From Propionispora vibrioides (GTDB lineage Bacteria; Bacillota; Negativicutes; Propionisporales; Propionisporaceae): a DNA stretch of 64,000 nucleotides. Shown in pieces: positions 18,461 through 27,254 of the stretch. The DNA lies in contig NZ_FODY01000001.1 in the NCBI RefSeq assembly GCF_900110485.1, forward strand, positions 248,001-312,000, read 5' to 3'. A program made the position numbers and the translations under genes. Positions within the stretch are counted from its first letter, which is position 1; the number at the start of each line of letters is the position of its first letter. Below the pieces are notes generated by a model. That model was not told where the DNA came from. It saw only the letters and a program-made list of their open reading frames with translations, and ran no database searches.

Positions 18461-19516
18461 TCAATATTGCTGCGTTAATTTCACAAACGTCTCCGGATTG
18501 CTGGCCCGGATGATGGCATCTTCATAAGTAATGGCACCGCTGGTATATAAAGCTTTCAAGGAAGAATCCATTGATTGCATCCCATTACGAGCGCCTGTCT
18601 GGATAATTGACAAAATTTGATGGCTCTTCCCCTCACGAATCAAATTACGCACTGCCGGCGTAGCCGTCAAAATTTCCAGAGCCACTACCCGGCCTGTCCC
18701 ATCACGGCGCGGGATCAGTTGCTGGGAAATAATCCCTTGCAATGTTAATGATAACTGTACACGTATCTGCTGCTGCTGATAAGGCGGGAACACATCAATA
18801 ATCCGGTCGATCGTTTGGGAGGCATCACCGGTATGTAAGGTAGCAAACACCAAATGTCCTGTCTCAGCCGCCGTTACCGCAATGCCGATAGTTTCAGCAT
18901 CCCGCATTTCTCCCACCAGAATGACATCAGGATCCTCCCGCAGAGCTGCCCGTAACGCATTGGCAAAGGATTTGCTGTCGGCGTGGATTTCCCGCTGATT
19001 GACAATGCTTTTCCGATGTTTATGCAGATACTCGATCGGATCCTCTAAAGTAAGAATATGACAGGCCCGCTCGTTGTTAATTAAATCAATCATAGCAGCC
19101 AGAGTTGTTGATTTACCACTGCCGGTTGGACCGGTGACCAATACCAGTCCTCTAGAATTGCGTGCCAACGTTTTTAATATCTCAGGGTGACCCAATTGGT
19201 CTAGCGTTGAAATTCGTTCATTCACCACCCGGATAGCCAATCCCATGGAGCCGCGCTGCCGAAATAAATTCACCCGAAACCGGCTGACACCGGGAATAGC
19301 AAAAGAAAAATCAAGTTCACCCTGTTCCATAAACCGCTGCCGTTGTTCTTCTTTGGTAATCTCTTCAACAAAAGAAGCAGTATCCTGGACGGAAAGAACG
19401 GGATGTTCCGTTCTAACCAGTTGCCCGTTAATCCGGAAAACCGGCGGAACGCCGACTGTAATATGAACATCAGATGCACGGCGCTCTACCGCTTCTTGCA
19501 ATAATTGTTTCAACAT
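18461..19516 (-). CDS. pilT: Type IV pilus retraction ATPase PilT
   Basis: The 351-residue secretion ATPase has Walker A GPTGSGKST at residues 129-137, the Asp box, Walker B region (DPDVILVGEMRD), the His box (TGHLVFATLHTGDA) and the PilT-type IISQQLIPR motif. It drives pilus disassembly, so the pili encoded here are probably retractile. Confidence 0.97.
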   Translation of the reverse strand: MLKQLLQEAVERRASDVHITVGVPPVFRINGQLVRTEHPVLSVQDTASFVEEITKEEQRQRFMEQGELDFSFAIPGVSRFRVNLFRQRGSMGLAIRVVNERISTLDQLGHPEILKTLARNSRGLVLVTGPTGSGKSTTLAAMIDLINNERACHILTLEDPIEYLHKHRKSIVNQREIHADSKSFANALRAALREDPDVILVGEMRDAETIGIAVTAAETGHLVFATLHTGDASQTIDRIIDVFPPYQQQQIRVQLSLTLQGIISQQLIPRRDGTGRVVALEILTATPAVRNLIREGKSHQILSIIQTGARNGMQSMDSSLKALYTSGAITYEDAIIRASNPETFVKLTQQY

Positions 19517-19546
19517 AGTTTATATCTCCCAATAAAGTCAATCAAC

Positions 19547-21223
19547 TTATAAGGTTGCATAAGCAACTCGCATGACTTCGGTCACTGTTGTATAACCCTG
19601 TAGGGCTTTCTGCAGTCCATCATCCTTCATCGAATACATCCCTTGCTTAATCGCCATATTCTTGATTTCATCAGCTGAAACCCTCTTGGCTATCAATTCC
19701 CGTAACAGCGGCGAAACCGGCATCACTTCATGAATAGCCATACGCCCCTGATAGCCGCTGTTGCCGCATTCTGAACAACCGGTTCCCCGGTAAAGCACAA
19801 CCTCCTGGCTGCTCTGTTCGCCAAGAAAAGCTCGTTCCGGTGATCCTGGTGCCGAACAGTAGGCTTGCTTGCAAGCCGGGCAAATAACCCGGACCAGGCG
19901 CTGAGCAATAACCCCCAGTACTGAAGAAGCCACCAAGAAAGGCTCCACTCCCATATCCAGCAACCGACTAATTGCCCCCGGCGCGTCATTGGTATGTAAG
20001 GTACTTAGCACTAGATGCCCAGTCAAAGCAGCCCTTATAGCAATATCAGCCGTTTCCCCGTCCCGGATTTCCCCTACCATCACAATATTGGGATCCTGCC
20101 GTAAAATAGACCGCAGTCCACCTGCAAAGGTCATACCTGTCTTGAGATTGACCTGCACTTGATTGATACCTTCCAGACGGTATTCCACGGGATCTTCAAT
20201 GGTAATCACATTTTTAGCCGGTGTGCTTAGCTCACCCAAAGTGGAATATAACGTAGTCGTTTTACCTGACCCGGTAGGGCCGGTCACCAAGATCATCCCA
20301 TAGGACTGGTTGAACAGTTTTCGATATTGCTTCAGATTATCCGCTGAAAACCCCAAACGGGCAATATCCAGCATAACCGCCTGCTTGTCCAGTATTCGCA
20401 TAACCACTTTTTCGCCAAAAATGGTCGGCAGGGTAGATACCCTGATATCAATAGTCCGACCGGCCTCCTGAATCTGGATACGGCCGTCCTGCGGTACCCG
20501 CCGCTCCGAAATATCCATTTGACTCATAATTTTAATCCGCGAAATAATGGCAGCATGAATGTTCATGGTAAAAGAAGATATTTCCCTAAGTACACCGTCA
20601 ATCCGGAAACGGACCCGCAGATTTACCTCCTGCGGTTCGATGTGAATATCACTAGCCCGTTCGCGTACAGCCTGACTGAATAAGCTATTTACAATTCCGA
20701 TGACCGGCGCATCATCCGCCGTCTGGATTTGTTCCATCTCCAGCGTTTCTTCCGGTCGCAGACGGTTAATTGCCTTTTCCACCAACTCATTGACACCATA
20801 GGCTTTACTGATCGCCCGCAGAACATCTCTCTCTCGGGCAATAGTTGGCAACACTTCGCAGCCGGAAAACAAACGGACATCATCGATCGCATAAAAGTTA
20901 GTCGGGTCCACCATGGCTAAGGTTAATTTACGTCCCTGCTTATTGACCGGAATTACCTTATACTTTTCCGCCATCTGCACCGGTATCTGCCCGGCAACCG
21001 CTGCCGGTATATGCAGGTTACTCAGGTCTATATGAGGGACTCCCAGCTGAAATTCCAGCACTTCGATCATATTCTCTTCGGTAATATAGCCTAAGTTTAA
21101 GATCACTTTACCGATTCTTTCCTTGGTCTGGCGCTGCACCTGCAAGGCTTTTGCCAATTGTTCCGGTGTGATCAACCCGGTTTCCACCAACAGGTCACCC
21201 AGTCTCTTCCGATTGGATATCAA
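19547..21223 (-). CDS. pilB: Type IV pilus extension ATPase PilB
   Basis: The 558-residue ATPase has a T2SSE N-terminal domain (about residues 5-150, starting RKRLGDLLVETGLITPEQL), Walker A GPTGSGKTTTL near residue 320 and Walker B in DPNIVMVGEIRDGETAD. A tetracysteine zinc motif (CPAC...CSECG) lies near 465-500. Some PilB N-terminal domains bind c-di-GMP; whether this one does cannot be read from the sequence. Confidence 0.96.
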   Translation of the reverse strand: MISNRKRLGDLLVETGLITPEQLAKALQVQRQTKERIGKVILNLGYITEENMIEVLEFQLGVPHIDLSNLHIPAAVAGQIPVQMAEKYKVIPVNKQGRKLTLAMVDPTNFYAIDDVRLFSGCEVLPTIARERDVLRAISKAYGVNELVEKAINRLRPEETLEMEQIQTADDAPVIGIVNSLFSQAVRERASDIHIEPQEVNLRVRFRIDGVLREISSFTMNIHAAIISRIKIMSQMDISERRVPQDGRIQIQEAGRTIDIRVSTLPTIFGEKVVMRILDKQAVMLDIARLGFSADNLKQYRKLFNQSYGMILVTGPTGSGKTTTLYSTLGELSTPAKNVITIEDPVEYRLEGINQVQVNLKTGMTFAGGLRSILRQDPNIVMVGEIRDGETADIAIRAALTGHLVLSTLHTNDAPGAISRLLDMGVEPFLVASSVLGVIAQRLVRVICPACKQAYCSAPGSPERAFLGEQSSQEVVLYRGTGCSECGNSGYQGRMAIHEVMPVSPLLRELIAKRVSADEIKNMAIKQGMYSMKDDGLQKALQGYTTVTEVMRVAYATL

Positions 21224-21283
21224 AACTCATACCACCGCCTTACATAGCAGAATGAAAAATTACTAACCTGGCAATAGAACTTT

Positions 21284-22135
21284 TTAGCAATCCGGCATTT
21301 TAAAGCTTTGATACATTACAGGTACAGGAGCTTCACATCCTGTCCACAACGAAAAGGCTAACGCGCCCTGTTCAATCAACATACCGTCACCGGTAACAAT
21401 TTTATGTCCCAAAGCAGCCGCTGTTTTTAGAAAAACAGTTTCTAATGGATTATATACCAAATCACAAACCGTAATGGTTTTAGAGACAGCTTGCCAGTCA
21501 ACAAAAGGCTGACTATCCAGTTTAGGCACCATTCCCAGGGAAGTACAGTTTACAAGAATATCACAGGCACTTAGCTGTTCGCTAAACTCCGTTCCTTCTT
21601 GCCACAAACAAAAAGTAACTTTATCAGAATTAGAAAAGAGCTTTAAAAAATGCATTGCTTTTTCCTGGTCGCGAGCACATATTGTAATTGACGTCACAGC
21701 TTGCTGCAACAAGCCACAAACCACAGCCCGGGCCGCTCCCCCCGCCCCCAGGATTACTACTTTTTTTCCCGAAGGGTTTACACCCTTCGCCAAAAGAGCT
21801 TTAATAAAACCGTCGCCATCGGTATTATAACCGATGCAAACTCCTTCGCGAATGACGAGCGTATTAACCGCGCCGATTTTCGTCGCACTCTCATCAAGCT
21901 TATCCAAATATTTCATAATATCCACTTTATGCGGTATGGTAACATTGACTCCGGCAAAATCCAGCGCCTTCAATCCCTCAACCGCAGCTTCCAAATGCTC
22001 AGGTTCAACGGGTAGTGGAACATACACATAATCCAACCCGGCCGCTTTAAAAGCGGCATTTTGTATTGCCGGTGACTGAGAATGTCCTACCGGCCAGCCG
22101 ATGATTCCAATCTTTTTTGTTTTCCCTGTTATCAT
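21284..22135 (-). CDS. aroE: Shikimate dehydrogenase
   Basis: AroE reduces 3-dehydroshikimate with NADPH. The 283-residue protein has the substrate-binding GWPVGHSQSPAIQNAAF, VNVTIPHKVDIM with the catalytic Lys, GAVNTLV, and the nucleotide-binding VVILGAGGAARAV. It sits between yqeG and pilB, inside the pilus gene cluster. Confidence 0.97.
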   Translation of the reverse strand: MITGKTKKIGIIGWPVGHSQSPAIQNAAFKAAGLDYVYVPLPVEPEHLEAAVEGLKALDFAGVNVTIPHKVDIMKYLDKLDESATKIGAVNTLVIREGVCIGYNTDGDGFIKALLAKGVNPSGKKVVILGAGGAARAVVCGLLQQAVTSITICARDQEKAMHFLKLFSNSDKVTFCLWQEGTEFSEQLSACDILVNCTSLGMVPKLDSQPFVDWQAVSKTITVCDLVYNPLETVFLKTAAALGHKIVTGDGMLIEQGALAFSLWTGCEAPVPVMYQSFKMPDC

Positions 22136-22174
22136 AACGAGTTCCTCAATCCTTGCACATAGTCATCTGTTTTG

Positions 22175-22705
22175 TTATTTATTTAACTTTATCAACAATC
22201 CTCTTTGTTCCAATTTTACCAATAACCTGCGTTCTAACATTCGTACCAGCTTAGTAATAGGCAATTCATGGCTACTCAAAGGAACAACCAGGATCGTATA
22301 GCAACCTAGCCGATTCCCACCATAAATATCTGTAAAGATCTGGTCACCAATAACGGCTACTTCTTGCGGTACTAAACCCATGTTACGGATAGCTTTGGCA
22401 AAACCGTAGTTAGCCGGTTTACGTGCCCAGGATATATAATCAATATTAAGGCTTCGGGCAATTCCAGCTACCCGCTTTTCATAGCTGTTGGAAACCAGGC
22501 ATAGTTGTAACCCCTTCTCTTTTGCGCATTGCAGCCAGTTGCTGATTTCACCGGGAATTTGACAACCTCCCCAGGGAAGAAGCGTATTGTCCAAATCAAA
22601 AAGTAAACCTTTAATGTTCTTTTGCGAAATACCCGCCCAAGGAATCTCCTGGAGGGATTTTACATAGAGATCAGGACAAAAAAGTTTATAAAAAAGAATC
22701 GTCAA
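22175..22705 (-). CDS. yqeG: YqeG-family HAD-IIIA phosphatase
   Basis: The 176-residue protein has HAD motif I LLFDLDNTLLPWGG, motif II LVSNS and the motif IV region VIGDQIFTDIYGGN. The YqeG family is usually a neighbour of aroE in Firmicutes, as here; one member has been reported as a phosphatidylglycerophosphate phosphatase. The substrate cannot be deduced from sequence. Confidence 0.9.
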   Translation of the reverse strand: MTILFYKLFCPDLYVKSLQEIPWAGISQKNIKGLLFDLDNTLLPWGGCQIPGEISNWLQCAKEKGLQLCLVSNSYEKRVAGIARSLNIDYISWARKPANYGFAKAIRNMGLVPQEVAVIGDQIFTDIYGGNRLGCYTILVVPLSSHELPITKLVRMLERRLLVKLEQRGLLIKLNK

Positions 22706-22733
22706 ATACCCCCTACTAAAAGCAATTTAGCCT

Positions 22734-24020
22734 TTATTGAAGAACATGAGCCGTTAAGAATATGACAATTTCCGATTCGCTGCCCGTATTGCTTACACTT
22801 TTAAACAGTGAACCCAATATGGGTAAATCACCTAAGAAAGGAACTTTCGTAATAGTCTTTGACTCCTGACTGCCAATCAAACCGCCAATCACCATAGTTT
22901 CTCCGTCCTTCATTCGCACATTGGTTTCGGCTTCCCTTGTCGTAATTTGATATTGCTTGATATCAGAAACCAGCTGCGGCGTACTAACTTCAGTCCGCAC
23001 ATTGGCGGTTATTTGCCCGTCAGCCCCTACTACCGGAGTATAAGTTAACTTTATCCCTGTATCAATATAGGTTGTAGAAGTAGAAGTTGTCCCATTGGCC
23101 ACAGTATTAGTCTGCACCGGAATCCGGTCTCCTATTAATATACGGGCCTGTTTACCGTTCACAGTAATAACCTTAGGCTGAGACAGAATCTTTGCATTCC
23201 CTTTGCTTACAAGAGCATTGATTTTAGCTGAATAATAAAATTCATAAGGCAACCCGTTTATAGGTGATGAACCGAACTGAATAATTCCCGGATAACCACC
23301 ACCTACACTAGAACTTGCATGACGAGTAATTGTCCCCTGATCAGTCATAACATATTTACCTGTATCAGAATCATAGCTATAGGTAGGAGGATCGTATTCC
23401 ACACTCTTCGGCGTCTCATCCCAAGTCCAGCTAATCCCTAAATCCTTAGTTGCTGATTTACTAATAGCAACTACCTTGGCTTCCAGCTCTACCTGCTGCA
23501 ACCGTTTATCCAGTTCACCAACGATTTGCTTTATTCGGGAAATCCCAAGCGAGGAACCGGTAACCAGCAGGGAATTGGAAGGAATATCGGTCTCTACCTT
23601 TACTTTTAACCCTTCTGCCGCTGACGTAATAGTATCTTTCATATCCGGTGCCGTAACATATTGCAATTTAATTACCGCAGAATCGGCCACATCAGCCCGT
23701 TCAAAAATGATGGTGTTATCCACTTTATGATATGTAAGTCCTTTGGCCTGGGCAATTAAATCAATCGCCGTGTCCAGCGAAACATTTTCCATTCGGACCG
23801 TAATGGTCGGCGAATCTTTGGCTGCCGATTCGTCAATAATCATATTAACACCGCTTAACAGCGATAACGTATGTAAGACAATCCGGATATCCTCCTGAAT
23901 AAAATTTAAGCTGATCGAACCCGGATTAGCAAAGCATAATGGAGAAACGACAAAGATATGAATTACAATTATCGTAATTACAGCGATTACCTTATTGCGC
24001 CATGTTATGTATTGGGTCAT
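22734..24020 (-). CDS. pilQ: Type IV pilus secretin (PilQ/GspD family)
   Basis: The 428-residue protein has a signal peptide (about residues 10-32, ending CFANPG), an STN-type domain (VLHTLSLLSGVNMIIDES), a short NolW-type domain and the secretin domain (LVSKGNAKILSQPKVITVNGKQARI..., LPILGSLFKS). It lacks AMIN domains and is short for a PilQ. The ATG at 24020 is preferred over a GTG two codons earlier. It implies an outer membrane. Confidence 0.93.
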   Translation of the reverse strand: MTQYITWRNKVIAVITIIVIHIFVVSPLCFANPGSISLNFIQEDIRIVLHTLSLLSGVNMIIDESAAKDSPTITVRMENVSLDTAIDLIAQAKGLTYHKVDNTIIFERADVADSAVIKLQYVTAPDMKDTITSAAEGLKVKVETDIPSNSLLVTGSSLGISRIKQIVGELDKRLQQVELEAKVVAISKSATKDLGISWTWDETPKSVEYDPPTYSYDSDTGKYVMTDQGTITRHASSSVGGGYPGIIQFGSSPINGLPYEFYYSAKINALVSKGNAKILSQPKVITVNGKQARILIGDRIPVQTNTVANGTTSTSTTYIDTGIKLTYTPVVGADGQITANVRTEVSTPQLVSDIKQYQITTREAETNVRMKDGETMVIGGLIGSQESKTITKVPFLGDLPILGSLFKSVSNTGSESEIVIFLTAHVLQ

Positions 24021-24636
24021 TGCCACTACCTGTCCTTTCTTTTGCTATGCCTTTTTCCGATTTTATATTGTCAGTGATAGGTAGAATGATCTCTCCGGCC
24101 GGGCCGGTTAGCGACACTATATCTGACGCGATTCCTTTAACTCGATAAAGGCCGATCCATTCTCCTAGACGATAGGCTCTGGACTGTTTGCCGTCATTGA
24201 TAACAGCCAATTGTTGCCCGTCATCACTGCTTACAATACCTGTAACACTGATTTTAGGAACTTCAGTTGCCGCTTTTGCTGCCCCATGTCCATCATCGAA
24301 AGAAGACATCTGCCCTGATCCCGGCGATAGCTGCTGCTCTGGTGGTTCTTTACCATCCGTGCTTTTGGCCTGGTTATTTAAATATTCCGGTGGAACAGCG
24401 AAGGGATTGCGAACTGCCTCCTGTTTTTTTTCAACGGCAGGAATGGTTACATTAACGTTTTTGACTACAACCGCCTTTTTCACTTGAACGCTTTTGTCGG
24501 CAAGAACTGGTTGAGGAACCGATTCGCCAGTATGATCCGGCGCGACATATATATAGACAGCTAGTGCCGTCACACCTATGGCTATAATTGCGATAAGCTT
24601 CGACGACAAAGATGACATATCTTGTTTAATCTTCAA
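23992..24636 (-). CDS. PilP/GspC-like periplasmic pilus protein
   Basis: The 214-residue protein has one N-terminal membrane helix (about residues 13-30), a long Pro/Gln/Lys-rich linker and a small beta domain (PKISVTGIVSSDDGQQLAVINDGKQSR, YRLGEW..., YRVKGI). This resembles the PilP/GspC homology domain that binds the secretin. It overlaps the pilQ start. The TTG at 24636 is assumed; an ATG six codons later is possible. It is the first gene after the c-di-GMP switch. Confidence 0.7.
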   Translation of the reverse strand: MKIKQDMSSLSSKLIAIIAIGVTALAVYIYVAPDHTGESVPQPVLADKSVQVKKAVVVKNVNVTIPAVEKKQEAVRNPFAVPPEYLNNQAKSTDGKEPPEQQLSPGSGQMSSFDDGHGAAKAATEVPKISVTGIVSSDDGQQLAVINDGKQSRAYRLGEWIGLYRVKGIASDIVSLTGPAGEIILPITDNIKSEKGIAKERTGSGNDPIHNMAQ

Positions 24637-24751
24637 AAAGATCGCACCGTCCTTTTAGTATAAAGTATAAAAATACATCTAATTTTCTATATCTAGTGCC
24701 TTTTAAGAGAAATTGATTTTCCATTCTAGAATAATCTAATAAATTTCTCTA

Positions 24752-24788
24752 CAAAAAACAGAAACCCATCTGAAAATATTCAGATGGG
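24752..24788 (-). terminator. Intrinsic terminator: expression platform of the riboswitch
   Basis: The minus strand forms CCCATCTGAA...TTCAGATGGG, followed by TTTCTGTTTTTTG, about 115 bp before the first pilus gene. Its 5' arm contains CCATCTG, which is also the 3' strand of the aptamer closing stem, so terminator and ligand-bound aptamer exclude each other. Confidence 0.85.
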
Positions 24789-24856
24789 GGGTTACGCTAC
24801 TCACTCCTATTGGTTCAAGCGTCCAGATACAAACCAATATTCATCGCTTCCATACA
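24781..24856 (-). promoter_or_regulatory. Class II cyclic di-GMP riboswitch aptamer
   Basis: Reading the minus strand, the order is GATGAAT, helix ATTGGTT/AACCAAT, GGACGCTTGA, GGAGTGAGTAGCGTAACC, with ACGC pairing GCGT. It matches the layout of the characterised Clostridium class-II c-di-GMP aptamer (GAUGAAU, GGGCACUUGA, GAGUUAGUAGUGCAACC). The closing stem TGTATGG/CCATCTG has four Watson-Crick pairs, one mismatch and two G-U pairs. Because ligand would protect the terminator arm, it is probably an ON switch for pilus genes. Confidence 0.85.
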
Positions 24857-24893
24857 AAATGTACGCATATATTGTAAAAAACTTTCATTTATA

Positions 24894-24922
24894 ATCATTA
24901 TTTATTTTACCTTTTTTGTCAA
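24894..24922 (-). promoter_or_regulatory. Sigma-A-type promoter for the pilus operon leader
   Basis: A perfect -35 box TTGACA (minus strand) is followed after 17 bp by AATGAT, four of six matches to TATAAT. Transcription would start near 24887, about 30 bases before the riboswitch aptamer, as expected for such a leader. Confidence 0.6.
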
Positions 24923-25263
24923 CCACTAATTTTGCTGTAATTTGTCAATTGTAATATTTTTGTGGCTAAGAACCATTATTTTTAATCAATTTGTATTAAT
25001 TATAACAATTCTATCATATGGCTACTACTTAGCCATTGACCACAAACAGGGAAGTTATTTCGTAAATTTTTGATAGCTGCTAAAGATAATTCATTAAAAT
25101 TAAGAAACAAAGTTAGGCAACTAAAAAATTAATCGTTAAATGTTTAGAAAAACAATGCTCAATATTTGTATTATCTGGTATAATAATCCGGAAGACTATT
25201 ATATTATTATACATATTAATATAATATTTAAGCTATTCTCCATTTTACATTGAGGGAAAAAAT
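24923..25263. other. AT-rich divergent intergenic region
   Basis: This stretch separates the minus-strand pilus leader promoter from the plus-strand pilin module. Apart from the plus-strand promoter (25176-25184) I recognise no ORF, palindromic repeat or RNA. A second TTGACA-like box occurs near 24943-24948. Confidence 0.5.
25176..25184 (+). promoter_or_regulatory. Extended -10 promoter of the plus-strand pilin module
   Basis: TGGTATAAT is a perfect extended -10 element. The -35 position holds only a poor match. It lies about 80 bp before the first pilin start codon. Confidence 0.55.
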
Positions 25264-25629
25264 ATGAAAAATCAAAGGGGCTCCTTGTTAATTGATATTT
25301 TAATTGGGTGTTTAATACTATCAGTGGCATTGCTCTCTATAGGCTTCGCCTTTCAACATTCTGTACGTGCATCATCATACGTTGAAAACTATAACGGTGC
25401 TTTACGTATAGCACAACAAGCAGCCGAGGCATTACGAGTGAATGATGGTACAAACAGCTTTACCATCAATATACCCGATAAAATAACAACTGGAAATATG
25501 ACTTATACTGTTAGTGTCTCGACACCGGCACCAGTTGCAGGAAACGCTAATTTATTATCTGTTAATATAACCGTATCTTGGGGAGCGAATAACATGACTA
25601 TAACAAACTACTATTATTTAAAACCATGA
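25264..25629 (+). CDS. PilV-like prepilin, plus-strand module gene 1
   Basis: The 121-residue protein has a five-residue leader, MKNQR, then GSLLIDILIGCLILSVALLS, a type IV prepilin helix with Asp in place of Glu5, and ALRIAQQAAEALRVNDG. GAGGG lies just before the ATG. It overlaps the next gene by 4 bp. Codon usage is visibly more AT-rich than the minus-strand pilus genes, suggesting separate origin. Confidence 0.82.
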   Translation: MKNQRGSLLIDILIGCLILSVALLSIGFAFQHSVRASSYVENYNGALRIAQQAAEALRVNDGTNSFTINIPDKITTGNMTYTVSVSTPAPVAGNANLLSVNITVSWGANNMTITNYYYLKP

Positions 25630-26078
25630 AAATGGGAAAAAACGAAAAAGGGTTAACCATAGTCGAATTACTTGTCGGAATAGCAATTCTATCAATTATC
25701 GGTGCAGGGATATTTGGAATCATGTTTACCTCAAATCAAATATATAACACTTCTTCTAGTAGACTTGATGCGGCCACATATAACCGAGAGGTTTCCGCAG
25801 CAATTACCAACGAACTTCGGTATGCTAGTAAAGTTAAAGCATTAGGATCAACCTTGCAATACACTGTCGCATCTAATAGCCGTGAAATAAAATTGGATAC
25901 AATACAACACGCTTTAATTGCTAATGAATTTATCATTGCTCCCGGGCAAGTTGAAAGCTTAAACTTTACCGCTAAAAATAGTAATGGCAAAGCAACTATT
26001 ACTGCAATATTTAATTTATACGGAAAAAGTAATAACACGGTTACCATTACGACCATTAATTCTGCTACAATAGAATAA
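25626..26078 (+). CDS. PilW-like prepilin, plus-strand module gene 2
   Basis: The 150-residue protein has a leader ending NEKG, followed by LTIVELLVGIAILSIIGAGI with Glu5. The remainder is a beta-rich pseudopilin body with DAATYNREVSAAITNELRYA. It starts within the stop of the first module gene and ends 13 bp before the third, so the three are an operon. Confidence 0.85.
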   Translation: MKMGKNEKGLTIVELLVGIAILSIIGAGIFGIMFTSNQIYNTSSSRLDAATYNREVSAAITNELRYASKVKALGSTLQYTVASNSREIKLDTIQHALIANEFIIAPGQVESLNFTAKNSNGKATITAIFNLYGKSNNTVTITTINSATIE

Positions 26079-26091
26079 GTGTGGTGATATT

Positions 26092-27138
26092 ATGAATCAA
26101 AAAGGATATGCTACTATATTGTCAATACTTACTACTGTTTTTCTACTCGGGATGATGGCTGTTTTATTTCCAAAATTAAATAATGCTATATTCGCCAGCA
26201 GCACAGAGCATAATTCACTATCTGCTCAGTACGCAGCTGAGTCAGGCGCCAAGAAAGCGATTTCTACTTTTTACCAATCATCTCAAGACTGGAAGTGGTT
26301 AAATAGTTGGCAAGACATAGGAGATGCACAATATAATGTGCAGATTAGCCCAGTTCCCTCAAGTCCAGCGACTGCGGGAGCTTATACCGTTACCTCAACA
26401 GGTAGAGAGGGAAATTCAAGCAAAACCACACATGTTACGGTAACTGTTTCAGGAGGTGATCCGACTGGCCCGGCTGTTCCTTCTGGATCTGATTACGCAA
26501 TGTATTCAGATAGTAATATTATTCTATCAGGTAATCTACTTCTGCATGGAAAACTGGTAGCAAAGGGAACTGTAACACGCAGCGGGACAGTAAATTATGG
26601 CGATCACGATTCTGCAATAATACAAAATCCAAAAGAAAAATGGTGGTTTGCTGACTACAATACTTTTAAAACCGCAAAAACTGCGCAAAGCTTTCTTGAT
26701 AGCACGAATAGGCCTATAAATACAAAGATAACTCGTAGTAGTGATCTTACAGGCCAAAACTATAACAACCAGACTATTATTATAAATGGGGACTTAACTA
26801 TGGCCGGTAATAAGAGTTTCAATAATACGACCCTGCTGGTGTCTGGTAATATTACTTATTCTGGAACGATGAATTTTAATTCTAATTGTTTAGTGGTTGC
26901 TGGAAATAGCATTACAATGAGTGGCAGTAATCTTGGTGGTGCGGTGTATATATCATATGGCTCAATTACGTATAGTGGAATTTTAAACGGTGGGGCAGTA
27001 TATGCAAAGGGCAATATAACTTCCAGTGGCAATAATACAATAACCTATTCAAAAGAAGCCATGAATTATAATCAATTAATAGATGATTCATCGGAATCAG
27101 GATCTGCTTCAACCGTAGAAGTAGGAACTTGGTACTAG
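26092..27138 (+). CDS. PilX-like protein with beta-helix-like repeats, module gene 3
   Basis: The 348-residue protein begins MNQKGYATILSILTTVFLL, a PilX-type membrane helix, and has YAAESGAKKAISTFYQ. From about residue 145 it carries irregular repeats (GDLTMAGN, GNITYSGT, NSITMSGS, GSITYSGI, GNITSSGN) that look like turns of a right-handed beta-helix. This is long for a PilX and suggests a displayed adhesin or sensor at the pilus tip. The function is inferred only. Confidence 0.75.
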   Translation: MNQKGYATILSILTTVFLLGMMAVLFPKLNNAIFASSTEHNSLSAQYAAESGAKKAISTFYQSSQDWKWLNSWQDIGDAQYNVQISPVPSSPATAGAYTVTSTGREGNSSKTTHVTVTVSGGDPTGPAVPSGSDYAMYSDSNIILSGNLLLHGKLVAKGTVTRSGTVNYGDHDSAIIQNPKEKWWFADYNTFKTAKTAQSFLDSTNRPINTKITRSSDLTGQNYNNQTIIINGDLTMAGNKSFNNTTLLVSGNITYSGTMNFNSNCLVVAGNSITMSGSNLGGAVYISYGSITYSGILNGGAVYAKGNITSSGNNTITYSKEAMNYNQLIDDSSESGSASTVEVGTWY

Positions 27139-27208
27139 TACTTATTAACACAATACGATAGTTAATCTGGCATTGATACAATACAATAACGATTTATCTT
27201 AGAGGAAT

Positions 27209-27252
27209 TAAAAACAGTCATTCGCTCTCAACAGTTGAATGACTGTTTTTAA
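27209..27252. terminator. Bidirectional intrinsic terminator
   Basis: AAAAACAGTCATTC and GAATGACTGTTTTT form a 14-bp perfect stem between the convergent plus-strand pilin module and the minus-strand reductase gene. It has T-runs in both directions. Confidence 0.9.
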
Positions 27253-27254
27253 TT

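Noticed and set aside
24781-24856. Class-I (GEMM-I) c-di-GMP riboswitch
   Set aside because: The tetraloop/receptor and AAAGC-type blocks of class I are absent. The sequence follows the class-II layout.
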